Counted from the stretch's first letter, positions 43,185 through 52,206 are shown. The stretch: DNA of 55,266 nucleotides from CALARM01 sp964431735 (GCA_964431735.1 CAYSLJ010000022.1:1-55266), one strand, 5' to 3'. Translations and numbers: made by a program. The notes: generated from the letters alone by a model not told the origin.

Positions 43185-44798
43185 TTACTTTCTGAAAAAC
43201 AACATATGAGGTTCTGACACAAAGGGCTTTAAAAATTTCTGAACAGACGGATGGGATTGAAATTCACCGAGTATTCCCAATGCCTGCTCCTTCTGAAGTC
43301 CTTCCCCCATAAGAGCGGGATATGATAACTGGAGATCCTGATTTTTATCTTCTCCTATAGCTCTTATCTTAAACTTTCTCAGATTCTTATATATAAAGGA
43401 ATTTTTTGTCAGTACAAAAGGTCCGGGGCCTACCATATCAATATACCGGTTATTCCTGACAATAAAGTCAAGAGTTTCCTCTGCTTCCTGCTTTTTCTCA
43501 CCGGGGAAACCAAGAAAGAAAAATATCCATGTTATTATACCTGCTTCATGTGCTTCTTTTATAACGGATTCAATCATTTCTTTTTTATATCCTTTATCCA
43601 TTAAATTCAGTATTCTCTGGCAGAAAGACTCCAGTCCGAACAATAAGAACCGGCATCCTCCTTTATATAAAGTTTGAAAATAACTTCTGTCCATAAGTTC
43701 TTCGAATCTGATTTCTCCTGCCCATCTGTAAGGTTTTTCTCCACCTATTATCATTTGTGCCAGGTTCCTCATTAATGAAGGAGGCATAGCATCATCTACA
43801 AAATAAAAATTTTTACACTTATATTTTTCATATAAAAAATTCATTTCATTATATAAAATATCTGCTTTCCTGGAACGGAATTTAGTTGCAGAAAGATGAT
43901 GTGAACAAAAGGTGCATTTTCCCCAGTAACACCCACGGGAAGCAGCTATGGGAAGATAAACTTGAGGAGAATAATATTTATCCAGCGGAAGACCTTCAAA
44001 ATCAGGGGTTGGAAGAGTGTTTAAATGTTCATATATTTGTGGTTTATTCACCACTATATTTTTTTTATTCATATATATAAGGCCCGGTACATCTTTTAAA
44101 TTCCCATCTTTCAATTCTCTTACAAGTCTTACAAGCCCTGTTTCTCCGTCAAAAGGCATATAAGAATCTACAAAAGAAAACATATTCTTTTTATACTTCA
44201 AATAATCTGCCATGTGTCCTATCATACTTCCTCCCATACATATATGGATAGATGGCAGATATGTTTTTACAACACAGGCAAGGGTAAAAGCAGGTATTAT
44301 CTGGCTATTCCATGCCACTGATATACCGATTATATCTGGATTTTCCTCTATTATATCTTTTATTTTATCTTCAAAATATGAATAAAAAATATTTCTTTTT
44401 TTATCCCTTACTGCTTCCAGAATATCTTTAGATGAATATGTACTGTAAGAGGAAATTACATAATTCTTAAGTGACCATTTCAGAGCAGGAAACATACAGG
44501 ACACATGATAGAGATAATTTTCAATTACATTTATAGCCTCATAATAATCTTCTTCTACAAAATAATCCTCGCCAGTTCTCAAACAGGACTTTGCTGCCTG
44601 CAATTTTTCTATAATATCTTCGGGACATCCTGATATTTTGCGCCTGTCAGAACCGGTAATATCCTCATAGGCCTCTATGTTAAAATCTCTCTGAATGACT
44701 CCTATACCTTCTTTTTTCAATACAGCTGCTAACAGAGGCAGTGCAATATGAGGAAGAAAGGGTTGAGACTGAGGCGGAAAAATAAGCATTACTTTCAC
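43185..44798 (-). CDS. B12-binding-type radical SAM protein
   Basis: This 537-residue protein has an N-terminal cobalamin-binding-like Rossmann domain (MKVMLIFPPQSQPFLPHIAL; DIIGISVAWNSQ; ICMGGSMIG). A radical SAM domain (about 290-500) follows. The cluster motif is SRGCYWGKCTFCSHH, spaced CX4CX2C rather than the usual CX3CX2C. VDDAMPP and GLESFCQRILNLMDKG follow. Such proteins methylate or rearrange unactivated carbons in lipids, peptides or antibiotics. The DXHXXG cobalamin motif is not obvious. The PqqD-like gene is 40 kb away, so a RiPP link is not supported. The substrate is unknown. Confidence 0.82.
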   Translation of the reverse strand: MKVMLIFPPQSQPFLPHIALPLLAAVLKKEGIGVIQRDFNIEAYEDITGSDRRKISGCPEDIIEKLQAAKSCLRTGEDYFVEEDYYEAINVIENYLYHVSCMFPALKWSLKNYVISSYSTYSSKDILEAVRDKKRNIFYSYFEDKIKDIIEENPDIIGISVAWNSQIIPAFTLACVVKTYLPSIHICMGGSMIGHMADYLKYKKNMFSFVDSYMPFDGETGLVRLVRELKDGNLKDVPGLIYMNKKNIVVNKPQIYEHLNTLPTPDFEGLPLDKYYSPQVYLPIAASRGCYWGKCTFCSHHLSATKFRSRKADILYNEMNFLYEKYKCKNFYFVDDAMPPSLMRNLAQMIIGGEKPYRWAGEIRFEELMDRSYFQTLYKGGCRFLLFGLESFCQRILNLMDKGYKKEMIESVIKEAHEAGIITWIFFFLGFPGEKKQEAEETLDFIVRNNRYIDMVGPGPFVLTKNSFIYKNLRKFKIRAIGEDKNQDLQLSYPALMGEGLQKEQALGILGEFQSHPSVQKFLKPFVSEPHMLFFRK

Positions 44799-44943
44799 TG
44801 TTTTATCCTCCTCTATGATTATGGTTATAATTTTTTATATTATAACAATTTCTTAAATTTTCGCCACCTCTTTCGAAAAATATTTTATAGTTTTATATTA
44901 CAGGAATATTGAAAAAATTTTTTATCAAATAAATAAGGGGAAA

Positions 44944-44972
44944 TTGACAAAAAAAATTAAAAGAGATAAAAT
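44944..44972 (+). promoter_or_regulatory. Near-consensus promoter of the TPR gene
   Basis: TTGACA (44944-44949) and TAAAAT (44967-44972) are separated by 17 bases, 46 bases before the TPR gene start. Confidence 0.8.
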
Positions 44973-45017
44973 CAGATGATAATAGAAGATTTAATGTTAA
45001 TCTTTTAAGGAGGAAAT

Positions 45018-45827
45018 ATGATGTCCCAAGGTAAGGACTTTTCATTCGAAGAGAATAAAATGTCTGCAGGAGAGGTTTTTTTTGAAGAAGGGCTTACAAA
45101 TCTCTATGCAGGTAAATATAAAGAAGCAGAAGAAAAGCTGAATAAAGCTATTGAATTGGAACCGGACAACGGATTATATTATACAAATCTCGGCGTAGTT
45201 ATGGATTATATTGGTATACCGGAAAAAGCACTGGAAAACTATAAAACTGCAGCAGAACAGGATCCGGACAACAGTGGAATTCTTTATAATCTCGGAACTG
45301 CCTGTATGCAGAGAGGAAAATATAAAGAAGCAGCAGAAACACTGCAAAAATTAGTTGATTTAAGTCAGGATAATTCCTATTATAATTATAATCTTGGCAG
45401 TGCCTACTTCTTTCTCAATCAATTTGATGAAGCGCTGGTTTACTATAATAAAGCACTTAAGATGAGACCAAATGATCATCTGTGGAATTTCAGTGCCGGA
45501 CTGACATGCCGTAAATCAGGCGAATATACACAGGCTGTTAAATATTTTCAGAAAGCGTTACAGTTAAAACCGGGGGAAGCGTCTTATTATTATGCTACAG
45601 GTAATACATATCACTGTATGGAAGATACAAAAAATGCTATCATATATTATGAAAAAGCAGTAGCAATAAATCCGGAACAGCCAGATTATTATTATTATTA
45701 CGGAATAGTGCTGGAACTGGAAGGACTTTTAGATGAAGCTACGGAAGCTTTTGAAGAAGCTCTTGCTCTGGAACCAGAAAATGAAACATATAAAAAAGCT
45801 CTTAAGGCTATAATGGCAAAATATTAG
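45018..45827 (+). CDS. Small TPR protein
   Basis: This 269-residue soluble protein consists of an N-terminal tail (about 1-20) and about seven consecutive TPR units. Each has the pattern GxxxxxxGxYxEAxxxxxKAxExxP, for example YKEAEEKLNKAIELEPDNGL and FDEALVYYNKALKMRPND. It has no signal or membrane segment. TPR arrays bind partner proteins; the partner is not identifiable. It has a strong promoter and AAGGAGG seven bases before the ATG. The L,D-transpeptidase gene follows after 65 bases and may be co-transcribed. Confidence 0.88.
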   Translation: MMSQGKDFSFEENKMSAGEVFFEEGLTNLYAGKYKEAEEKLNKAIELEPDNGLYYTNLGVVMDYIGIPEKALENYKTAAEQDPDNSGILYNLGTACMQRGKYKEAAETLQKLVDLSQDNSYYNYNLGSAYFFLNQFDEALVYYNKALKMRPNDHLWNFSAGLTCRKSGEYTQAVKYFQKALQLKPGEASYYYATGNTYHCMEDTKNAIIYYEKAVAINPEQPDYYYYYGIVLELEGLLDEATEAFEEALALEPENETYKKALKAIMAKY

Positions 45828-45892
45828 CAATACCACATTAAAGGAGACCCCAATATTTCATCCTCTATTAAAGGATTCTGGGATATGATTTT

Positions 45893-47563
45893 ATGCTGAC
45901 CTGGTCAAGGGTATATAGAATTGAAAGAAGAATTTTAAAAAAACATCTTAAACTGATTAAGATGATTTTATTATTTTTCTGTTTATTATCTATATTATTT
46001 ATATCACTTCAAATATCCATATATATTTCTGCCCCGTCAGACTTTAAACCGGAACCGGGAGAAGTTCTGACCAGGTCAAATTCTGAAATATCTTTTCACT
46101 ATTCCTCCAGTATGTCTTATATAAAAAAAGTAACTCTAGACGGCAATGACGTTACAGAGAAAATTTCTTCTTCTAAAAACAGAAGCATTCTTCCTGTAGA
46201 ATATCTATCTGAAGGTAGTCATACCATAGAAATTGTTTATCATCCCAGAATGGCCATATGGGATATAAAAAGGAGATGGACATTCTCTGTAGATACATCC
46301 TTTCCTGTAATATCAATATTCTTACCGGGGAAAAAAGAAATATATACGACAAATAAATCCTTTATTATAAAAGGAAAAACAGAAATAATTTCAAAGGTTA
46401 AAATAGAGAAAGACGGAAAATTTTTTGATATAAAAACCGATGATACAGGAGATTTTCAAAAGGATTTTATATTAAAAGAAGGCAAAAATATTTTTCGCAT
46501 CACTTCTACCGACAGAGCAGGAAATAAATCAACTTATGATATAAAAGCTTTCTTTGACAGTACTCCTCCCAAATTATCTTCTCCTTTTCCGCCTGATGGC
46601 AAAATAGTCAAAGAAGTTGATCCTCTTATATCTGTAACAATATCTGAAGACAGTAAGATAAACTACATTAATATGAAAATAAACGGGAAAGCTGTTTCTG
46701 CCGAGCTGGTAAATTATTCTATGATAAAGTATAAACCGGAAAAACTTGTGGAAGGTACTCATAATATAGAAGTGGAAGTAGAAAATGCTGTAGGTTTAAA
46801 GGACATAAAAAAATGGTCTTTTACTGTAGATAGCACTGAAAATTACGGTCAGAGGACACAGATACTGGGAGCAATAGGTCAGGATGTGAAGGATTTGCAG
46901 AGAATGCTGGTATTGCGCAATTATCTGCCAGAAAATGATATAACAGGAGTATTTGATCAAAAAACCCTTGAAGCTGTAAAGAAATTTCAGGGGGAAAACG
47001 GTCTGGAACATGATGGGGTCGTAGGGCCTTCAACTATAGACAGGCTATCCTATTACATAGTTATAGATCTTGCACAGTTCAATTTAGCACTTATGTTAGA
47101 CGGGAAATTGGTGAAAAATTATCTTATTGCCTGTGGCAGTCCTGAATATCCAACACCTACGGGAGAATTTATTATAACTAACAAATTAAAAGATCCTACC
47201 TGGATTCCGCCTGATTCTCTCTGGGCAAAAGAAGCTGAACTGACCGAACCTGGACCTGACAATCCTCTGGGAACAAGATGGATAGAATTGAATTCTTCCC
47301 TTGTAGGCATACATGGAACGAATTATCCTGAAACTGTAGGTATGAACGTATCTCACGGATGTGTAAGAATGGCCATACCGGATGTAGAAGAACTTTATGA
47401 ATATGTCAATATAGGTACAAGAGTAACTATCAGGGATCCCATAATTCCGCCTACCCCTACACCTTATCCTGCAGAGCCTCAAACTCCTAAACCCGATAAA
47501 AAGCCTGATAAACAGCCTGATAAAAAACCTGATGCTATTTATATAGAAAAAAAGAATTATTAA
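45893..47563 (+). CDS. L,D-transpeptidase with Ig-like and PG-binding domains
   Basis: This 556-residue exported enzyme has an N-terminal membrane anchor (about 22-45). Three Ig-like segments follow (about 50-315; FSVDTSFPVISIF, DSTPPKLSSPFPPDGKIV). A peptidoglycan-binding domain (about 322-375; DVKDLQRMLVLRNYLP, FQGENGLEHDGVVGPSTI) precedes the YkuD catalytic domain (about 378-515). The active site is GIHGTNYPETVGMNVSHGCVRM with C490 and H488. It should form 3-3 crosslinks or attach proteins to peptidoglycan. The tail is a Pro/Lys/Asp-rich repeat (KPDKKPDKQPDKKPD). An alternative start at about residue 24 would also keep the anchor. gbsR-like follows after five bases. Confidence 0.9.
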   Translation: MLTWSRVYRIERRILKKHLKLIKMILLFFCLLSILFISLQISIYISAPSDFKPEPGEVLTRSNSEISFHYSSSMSYIKKVTLDGNDVTEKISSSKNRSILPVEYLSEGSHTIEIVYHPRMAIWDIKRRWTFSVDTSFPVISIFLPGKKEIYTTNKSFIIKGKTEIISKVKIEKDGKFFDIKTDDTGDFQKDFILKEGKNIFRITSTDRAGNKSTYDIKAFFDSTPPKLSSPFPPDGKIVKEVDPLISVTISEDSKINYINMKINGKAVSAELVNYSMIKYKPEKLVEGTHNIEVEVENAVGLKDIKKWSFTVDSTENYGQRTQILGAIGQDVKDLQRMLVLRNYLPENDITGVFDQKTLEAVKKFQGENGLEHDGVVGPSTIDRLSYYIVIDLAQFNLALMLDGKLVKNYLIACGSPEYPTPTGEFIITNKLKDPTWIPPDSLWAKEAELTEPGPDNPLGTRWIELNSSLVGIHGTNYPETVGMNVSHGCVRMAIPDVEELYEYVNIGTRVTIRDPIIPPTPTPYPAEPQTPKPDKKPDKQPDKKPDAIYIEKKNY

Positions 47564-47568
47564 TTTTT

Positions 47569-48093
47569 ATGAGTATTTCAGAAGGTGAACATAACTTTAT
47601 AGAAGGAATGGCATCTGTAAGTTCTGTAATGAATTTCAGTGATGCCATGGGACGTATATACGGTATTCTTTTTTTCAATGCCCGCCCTTTATCTATGGAT
47701 GAAATCTGTGAAAAACTCTCTCTGACAAAGGGTACAGTAAGTGTTTATCTCAGAGAACTTGAGAGCCGAAATATTGTAAGGCGAATATGGAGTAAAAAAG
47801 GCAGAAAAAAATACTACGAAGCAGAATATGCTCCAGAACACCTCGTAAAACATAGATTACAACATATAGGAAAAAGAAATATAGGAGATTTTTTAGAAAC
47901 AGTAGAAGAATGTCAGGCCATGCTAAAAACATATCAGGAAAGTAAGGAAGGAGAAAAAAGAATAACAGCACAGCTGCTTTATAAACGATTGGAAAAGATT
48001 AAATTACTGAAAGTGGGAATAGAAAAATTCGTCAAGTTTATGTCAGAAGAGGTAGTAATAACAGAAAAATTGAAAAAGATAGAAATAAGGTGA
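47569..48093 (+). CDS. GbsR/MarR-family transcriptional regulator
   Basis: This 174-residue winged-helix regulator of the GbsR branch of MarR proteins has the signature GRIYGILFFNARPLSMDEIC, with the recognition helix LSLTKGTVSVYLRELESRNI and the wing VRRIWSKKGRKKYYEAE. The C-terminal helices (about 100-174) should dimerise. GbsR relatives in Bacilli respond to choline or glycine betaine; no such genes are near. It follows the L,D-transpeptidase by five bases and might regulate this envelope operon. No Shine-Dalgarno sequence is obvious, consistent with coupling to the preceding gene. Confidence 0.85.
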   Translation: MSISEGEHNFIEGMASVSSVMNFSDAMGRIYGILFFNARPLSMDEICEKLSLTKGTVSVYLRELESRNIVRRIWSKKGRKKYYEAEYAPEHLVKHRLQHIGKRNIGDFLETVEECQAMLKTYQESKEGEKRITAQLLYKRLEKIKLLKVGIEKFVKFMSEEVVITEKLKKIEIR

Positions 48094-48179
48094 GTCGTGT
48101 AAAACAAACATTATGTTGCACATATAATAATCTGGTAACCGGCAACTGTTCACTGTTCACGACTCACTGTTCACTCTTC
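48090..48179. repeat. GTGAGTC / TGTTCAC heptamer inverted repeat
   Basis: GTGAGTCGTG (48090-48099) and CACGACTCAC (48158-48167) form a perfect ten-base inverted repeat. The right side is a heptamer run (TGTTCAC twice, GACTCAC, TGTTCAC, TCTTCAC). It fills the gap between convergent genes and overlaps both stop regions, so it may act in termination. Confidence 0.8.
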
Positions 48180-49806
48180 ACAGAACCTTTATCCTTCCGT
48201 CCTGCACAGGAGAGATAGAAGCTTCATGCTTTATATAATCTGCTACAATATCCCGTAATTTCCTTCCGTCTGTAACAGTATTTTCATTACGTCCGGTAAA
48301 AATACTGTTCCAGTTTCCTACATAAAAACTGGTGGTAAGCTCATAATTTTTATTCATATCAAGAGGTTTATCTCCTGCCATTACCTGTATAACCCTTGAT
48401 CCTTCGGGAGCGGATGGGTCATAAGACATAGACAGGCCGGAAACCTGAAACAGGCCGTGATGTTTTTTAGGTCCAACCAGTTTGCTGACTCCGTCTTCAA
48501 GAAGTTTCTTTATGTCTTCTCCCTTTACAGGCCATGTTTCAACTCTTGTATCCTGAGATTTACCGATCCATGGCGATACTTCCGTAAGATTTTTCATAGT
48601 GATTTCACCGTGACGCAATAAACCGGTTTTAATATCCTGTCCGTCTTCAAAGAAAAAGTTGCTGTCCAGCATGGCTATATCGGCACCTGTTGCTTTTCTC
48701 ATTGCATCTGCTATCAGATTACCAAGGGTTGAATCTACAGGTGTTTTAATATCATGGATAAAATCACCTTCAGCAATGCCCAGTTTTTCCTGAAGAATTC
48801 TTTTTTCTTCCTCCAAATATTTACCGTGTATATCCTGTACATCTTTATCTCGAATATTACTCCTGTCTACAGACAAAAGATCATGATTTATAGAGGTTAT
48901 TTTTCCGGTATTTCTGTCGAAAGTCATGGAAAGATCGCCTATATAAAGTTCATCTGTTTTGGGATCACCATGGCCTCCCGGCCCTGCCTGAACTATTCTT
49001 GTTCCATTTACAGAAACAGTATCTTTTGTAGGGGTATGAGTGTGGCCTCCTATGATCAGGTCTATGCCCGGTATTTTCTGCGCCACCTCTTTATCTGAGA
49101 TAATATCTTTATGTTCTTCCGTAGGTTCAAGACCTAAATGAGAAATAACTATAACATTCTTAATACCCATTGCCCTGACTTCTTCTACAGATTTTTTCAA
49201 TGGTTCCAGAGGCTCTGTAATATCCAGATCTTTGACCAGACTCGGATCAACCATACCAAACCTCTTCCTCGGAGTTCTCGTTCCTATAAAAGCAAGTTTA
49301 ATACCTTCTACTTCTGCTATAACATAGGGAGCCATCCCTTTTATATTGGAAGAAATATAAGGGAAATCAGACATTTCTATAATTTTCTCTGCAGAAGGAA
49401 TACCTCCGTCATCATAAAAATGATTTCCCGGTACTGCAATGTCACAGCCTCTTAAATTCATAAGCTCTGCTTCTTCTCTGCCTCCTGAAACTATAGAATG
49501 AAAGGTATAATCCTGCCAGGCATCGCCTGCATCAACCCAGAATTCATCGGGTTTAATCATATTAGCAACAGAAGGCATATTTCCATGAACATCATTCGTA
49601 TGCTTAAGATGGAGCGTAATTTCTTTATCAGATATGTCACAGTCTATCTTCTTTTCCACAGATTTGCCGTCAATGTCGAGTGTAACAGGAACTGACAGGG
49701 TAACAGTATCTTTCCCGTGTAATTCTATTGCTTCTTCTTTTACCTGTTTACCGGATATAATATCAGGCAATTTATTAGCTCTATAATCGATTCGATTAAT
49801 ATTCAT
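48178..49806 (-). CDS. 5'-nucleotidase/2',3'-cyclic phosphodiesterase-like protein
   Basis: The 542-residue protein has a two-domain 5'-nucleotidase layout. The metallophosphatase domain (about 70-300) has TNDVHGNM, VDAGDAWQD, VPGNHFYDDGG, ISHLGL and GGHTHT. The C-terminal substrate domain (about 340-540) has STLGNLIADAMRKATGADIA and DGRKLRDIVADYIK. Unusually there is no signal peptide; the N-terminal 65 residues look like beta strands (KDTVTLSVPVTLDIDGK), whereas typical family members are periplasmic or surface-bound. TGGAGG precedes the ATG. It lies downstream of the RelA/SpoT-like pair, a context compatible with nucleotide metabolism, but a functional link is unproven. Confidence 0.87.
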   Translation of the reverse strand: MNINRIDYRANKLPDIISGKQVKEEAIELHGKDTVTLSVPVTLDIDGKSVEKKIDCDISDKEITLHLKHTNDVHGNMPSVANMIKPDEFWVDAGDAWQDYTFHSIVSGGREEAELMNLRGCDIAVPGNHFYDDGGIPSAEKIIEMSDFPYISSNIKGMAPYVIAEVEGIKLAFIGTRTPRKRFGMVDPSLVKDLDITEPLEPLKKSVEEVRAMGIKNVIVISHLGLEPTEEHKDIISDKEVAQKIPGIDLIIGGHTHTPTKDTVSVNGTRIVQAGPGGHGDPKTDELYIGDLSMTFDRNTGKITSINHDLLSVDRSNIRDKDVQDIHGKYLEEEKRILQEKLGIAEGDFIHDIKTPVDSTLGNLIADAMRKATGADIAMLDSNFFFEDGQDIKTGLLRHGEITMKNLTEVSPWIGKSQDTRVETWPVKGEDIKKLLEDGVSKLVGPKKHHGLFQVSGLSMSYDPSAPEGSRVIQVMAGDKPLDMNKNYELTTSFYVGNWNSIFTGRNENTVTDGRKLRDIVADYIKHEASISPVQDGRIKVL

Positions 49807-49956
49807 AATATATTTCCTCCATAAACATTCAGCAGAACTTAACGCCCTGCAGGCGAGTTGTTTAAAGTTGAGATTTGAAGGTTAAGAATTAAAATAAACC
49901 CTGAACTTTCAACCATATAATAATTTAACTGGAATCAAAATTCCTATGCCTTATAT

Positions 49957-50334
49957 TTATTGCCAGTCATCATTAGAATCATAACGTCTGTCTTCTTCTA
50001 TTAAAAGAGCCATACCCATATTTCTTACTTTTTCTATAATATTCCCCACATTGGAAGAATCTTTTAAAAAATTTAACACTTCCTCATGACTGTTGCTGTA
50101 AAACTGTGAAGAATCACTCAGACCTGTTCCGGTGAAAACTTCTATATTAAAAGCTCTATCCTCTTTACCCGGTAAGGATGTTACAGTAAATAAAATATTT
50201 TCTCTGTAATCAGGCCAGAAGTCTTTTATGGTTACTCTGATTTCGTGACTTTCATTCTGTCCTTCCATTTTTTTAACAAGACAGGACAACATATGTTTTA
50301 TAGATTCATTAAATTTTTCCACTTTTTCTTTCAT
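49957..50334 (-). CDS. Small unknown protein, partner of RelA/SpoT-like gene
   Basis: This 125-residue acidic protein was not recognised. It shows an N-terminal helix (KEKVEKFNESIKHMLSCLV), a beta-rich middle (ESHEIRVTIKDFWPDYREN, ILFTVTSL, FNIEVFTGTG) and a C-terminal helix followed by a charged tail. There is no signal or membrane segment. AAAGGAG, formed by the last codons of the upstream gene, lies just before the ATG, and the gap to that gene is only six bases. Tight coupling makes an antitoxin, immunity protein or chaperone role plausible; this is inference only. Confidence 0.65.
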   Translation of the reverse strand: MKEKVEKFNESIKHMLSCLVKKMEGQNESHEIRVTIKDFWPDYRENILFTVTSLPGKEDRAFNIEVFTGTGLSDSSQFYSNSHEEVLNFLKDSSNVGNIIEKVRNMGMALLIEEDRRYDSNDDWQ

Positions 50335-50340
50335 AGAATA

Positions 50341-51789
50341 TTACTCCTTTGGATACTGCTTTTTTATCTTCGAATATATATCATGGATATGAAGGATATT
50401 CTGCATACTCAGATTTTGATTTAAACCTGCCGGTACTTCCGGGTAATCTGTTACTATACCCAGTTCCAGATTTCTTGCATAAATATAACAGGAGTTTAAA
50501 TATTCATTATATTCTTTTTTCTGATTTTCCGTAAGCTCTGACATAGCTTCTTCAAAAGGTTTAAAATATGGTTCTATTTTTGTCTTTCCTTCAGGTGACA
50601 GTTCTCTGTAAAGATCCTTTTTTATCATTGCATCATAAGGAAGATGTTCTGCATTGGCAATCTTTAACACTGAAGAACCTATAATCTGCAATTCTCCCGT
50701 AACACCGTTATTATGCTTAACATAGGCACATACGGAGGTAAAAGGAGATCCTGCAGATCTATCTGTATCACCCATAGGGGCATGATAAAGAATTTTTTCT
50801 ATTTCAGAATCGCTGAATTTCATGTCTTTTAATTTTTTCATTATTTCTTCCTGAGGAAGTTTACTATCTATAATGGTTTTGAGAGATTTCAATCTATCAT
50901 CAGAGATTTCACCTTTCAATTTTCCGACAGTCTCTTCATCAACCTGAAACCATGCTCCTCCGATAACTATTGGTTTGCCTGCTTCTTTCCCTTCTGCTTT
51001 TAAGGCCTGACGCCTCTCATAATCAGCCATGTATATCTGCTTTAACTGTTTACGGGAAAAATAAGGCACACCTCCGGGACCTCTCAGATTATTCAGACTT
51101 GTTATTTCAAGCTTCCCTGTTCTTATGGAATCTGCCATGGAATCAACAGTATTCTGTATACCGGCAGGTGTTGTATCATTGAGTACAACCCTTGAGCCTA
51201 TGGCATCCCATAGATTGGACAGAGCCTGTTGTGGAGTTGATATATCCTGTGCCCATCCGTTATCCAGAACCCTCTGAAGTCTGTTTGCAGCAGACACGGG
51301 ATTTTTTGCTCTTGCCTGAATCTCTCCGTGGGAGCCGAAGATATCTCTCATCTGCACCTTTACAGGTTCCAGTTCCTGAGAGTATTGTTCATAGGCCTTT
51401 TCCGCCACTGATACAAGAGGAGATCCTGACAGTTCAGAAGCAGTCTCCCCTTTCTCTATTTTCTGTTCACTTTTTGTTTTACATGTTTCTGTTTCTCCAG
51501 TAGTGACAGGAGTGTTTCCTGTTAACTGACCCGTATCAGTTTCAGATGTTTCTTTTCTGGCTGATACAGAATGGTCATCTTCCTGTTCTGTTACAGGAGT
51601 AAATTCTTCATGATTACCTGAAAAAAATTTATGAGTCTCTCCAAGGTGTTTATTTAAAACTGCAGGATCAAGCTTTCTGGCAGATGCCTGCTGTGATGAT
51701 GCAAGGGTCTCCCCCGCTTTGAACCGGTAGCGGTTTGCATCTGCTATAAGGTATTGATCCTTATTTACCGTATTTTTATTTATCATCAT
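50341..51789 (-). CDS. RelA/SpoT-like nucleotidyltransferase-domain protein
   Basis: The protein has 482 residues from ATG 51789; a GTG at 51801 is inside the probable Shine-Dalgarno region (AGGCGGTGA). Residues about 1-130 are Thr/Glu/Ser-rich, probably disordered. From about 145, RAKNPVSAANRLQRVLDNG and LWDAIGSRVVLND match the start of RelA/SpoT synthetase domains (R.K...S, DxxGxR). Later SPFTSVCAYVKHNNGVTGEL with LQI, and AEHLPYD, match the YxSxH...ELQI...EH..YD part. A helical insertion separates them. Resemblance to (p)ppGpp synthetases or toxic small alarmone synthetases is by motif only, and the usual Tyr is replaced by Phe. A small gene follows at six bases. Confidence 0.55.
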   Translation of the reverse strand: MMINKNTVNKDQYLIADANRYRFKAGETLASSQQASARKLDPAVLNKHLGETHKFFSGNHEEFTPVTEQEDDHSVSARKETSETDTGQLTGNTPVTTGETETCKTKSEQKIEKGETASELSGSPLVSVAEKAYEQYSQELEPVKVQMRDIFGSHGEIQARAKNPVSAANRLQRVLDNGWAQDISTPQQALSNLWDAIGSRVVLNDTTPAGIQNTVDSMADSIRTGKLEITSLNNLRGPGGVPYFSRKQLKQIYMADYERRQALKAEGKEAGKPIVIGGAWFQVDEETVGKLKGEISDDRLKSLKTIIDSKLPQEEIMKKLKDMKFSDSEIEKILYHAPMGDTDRSAGSPFTSVCAYVKHNNGVTGELQIIGSSVLKIANAEHLPYDAMIKKDLYRELSPEGKTKIEPYFKPFEEAMSELTENQKKEYNEYLNSCYIYARNLELGIVTDYPEVPAGLNQNLSMQNILHIHDIYSKIKKQYPKE

Positions 51790-51822
51790 AAGTAAAATCA
51801 CCGCCTGATTAAAATTTTATCT

Positions 51823-51851
51823 ATTATAAATATTATAACAAATATTATCAA
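51823..51851 (-). promoter_or_regulatory. Promoter of the RelA/SpoT-like gene
   Basis: On the minus strand TTGATA (51851-51846) and a perfect TATAAT (51828-51823) are separated by 17 bases, about 34 bases before the start codon. Confidence 0.7.
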
Positions 51852-51935
51852 TAAAGATATTAACAAAAAGTTAATTTTCTGACATTTTTTTAATCTATAC
51901 GTTTGCAGATTTCTTAAAAACAGTTGTACTTCTTA

Positions 51936-52034
51936 CTGAGGTGAGCATAAATAATAAATATATGCTCGCGTAACGCGTAACGCGTAACGCGTGACGGGAG
52001 GAAAACTTTTATTACATGCTTATGCTCAGGTCAG
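51936..52034 (+). mobile_element. TA-flanked heptamer element, copy 4 (99 bp, complete)
   Basis: This is the best preserved copy. TA (51934-51935 and 52035-52036) flanks ends CTGAGGTGAGCATAAATAAT and TTATGCTCAGGTCAG, which are inverted with two mismatches. The core is four heptamers (GCGTAAC three times, GCGTGAC; 51968-51995), then GGGAGGAAAAC and TTATTACATGC. No coding sequence is present. Confidence 0.9.
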
Positions 52035-52206
52035 TAAATTTAAGGCTGATTAGCTATTAGACTCAAAAAACTAATAAGTCTTACATAATTCTTTTAAAAA
52101 GTGCAAAACTATAGTAAATATATGAAATTATAAATTTTTTTGAAGGTTAAAAAAAACTATTTATAGAATGTTATATTACTTAAATTTATGTGAAAAGAGG
52201 TTTTTT

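Larger units (their letters stand above)
51790..52206. other. Divergent spacer with promoter and TA element
   Basis: This 417-base gap holds the minus-strand promoter of the RelA/SpoT-like gene (51823-51851) and a full TA-flanked heptamer element (51936-52034). It ends in AT-rich DNA leading to the permease gene. AAAGAGG (52194-52200) is the permease ribosome-binding site. No other gene is seen. Confidence 0.6.

Noticed and set aside
41743..51789. Type III or VI secretion effector cluster
   Set aside because: The GDPHVD protein and the RelA/SpoT-like protein resemble effector domains, but no secretion apparatus, chaperone or VgrG/PAAR-like gene is visible in the window.
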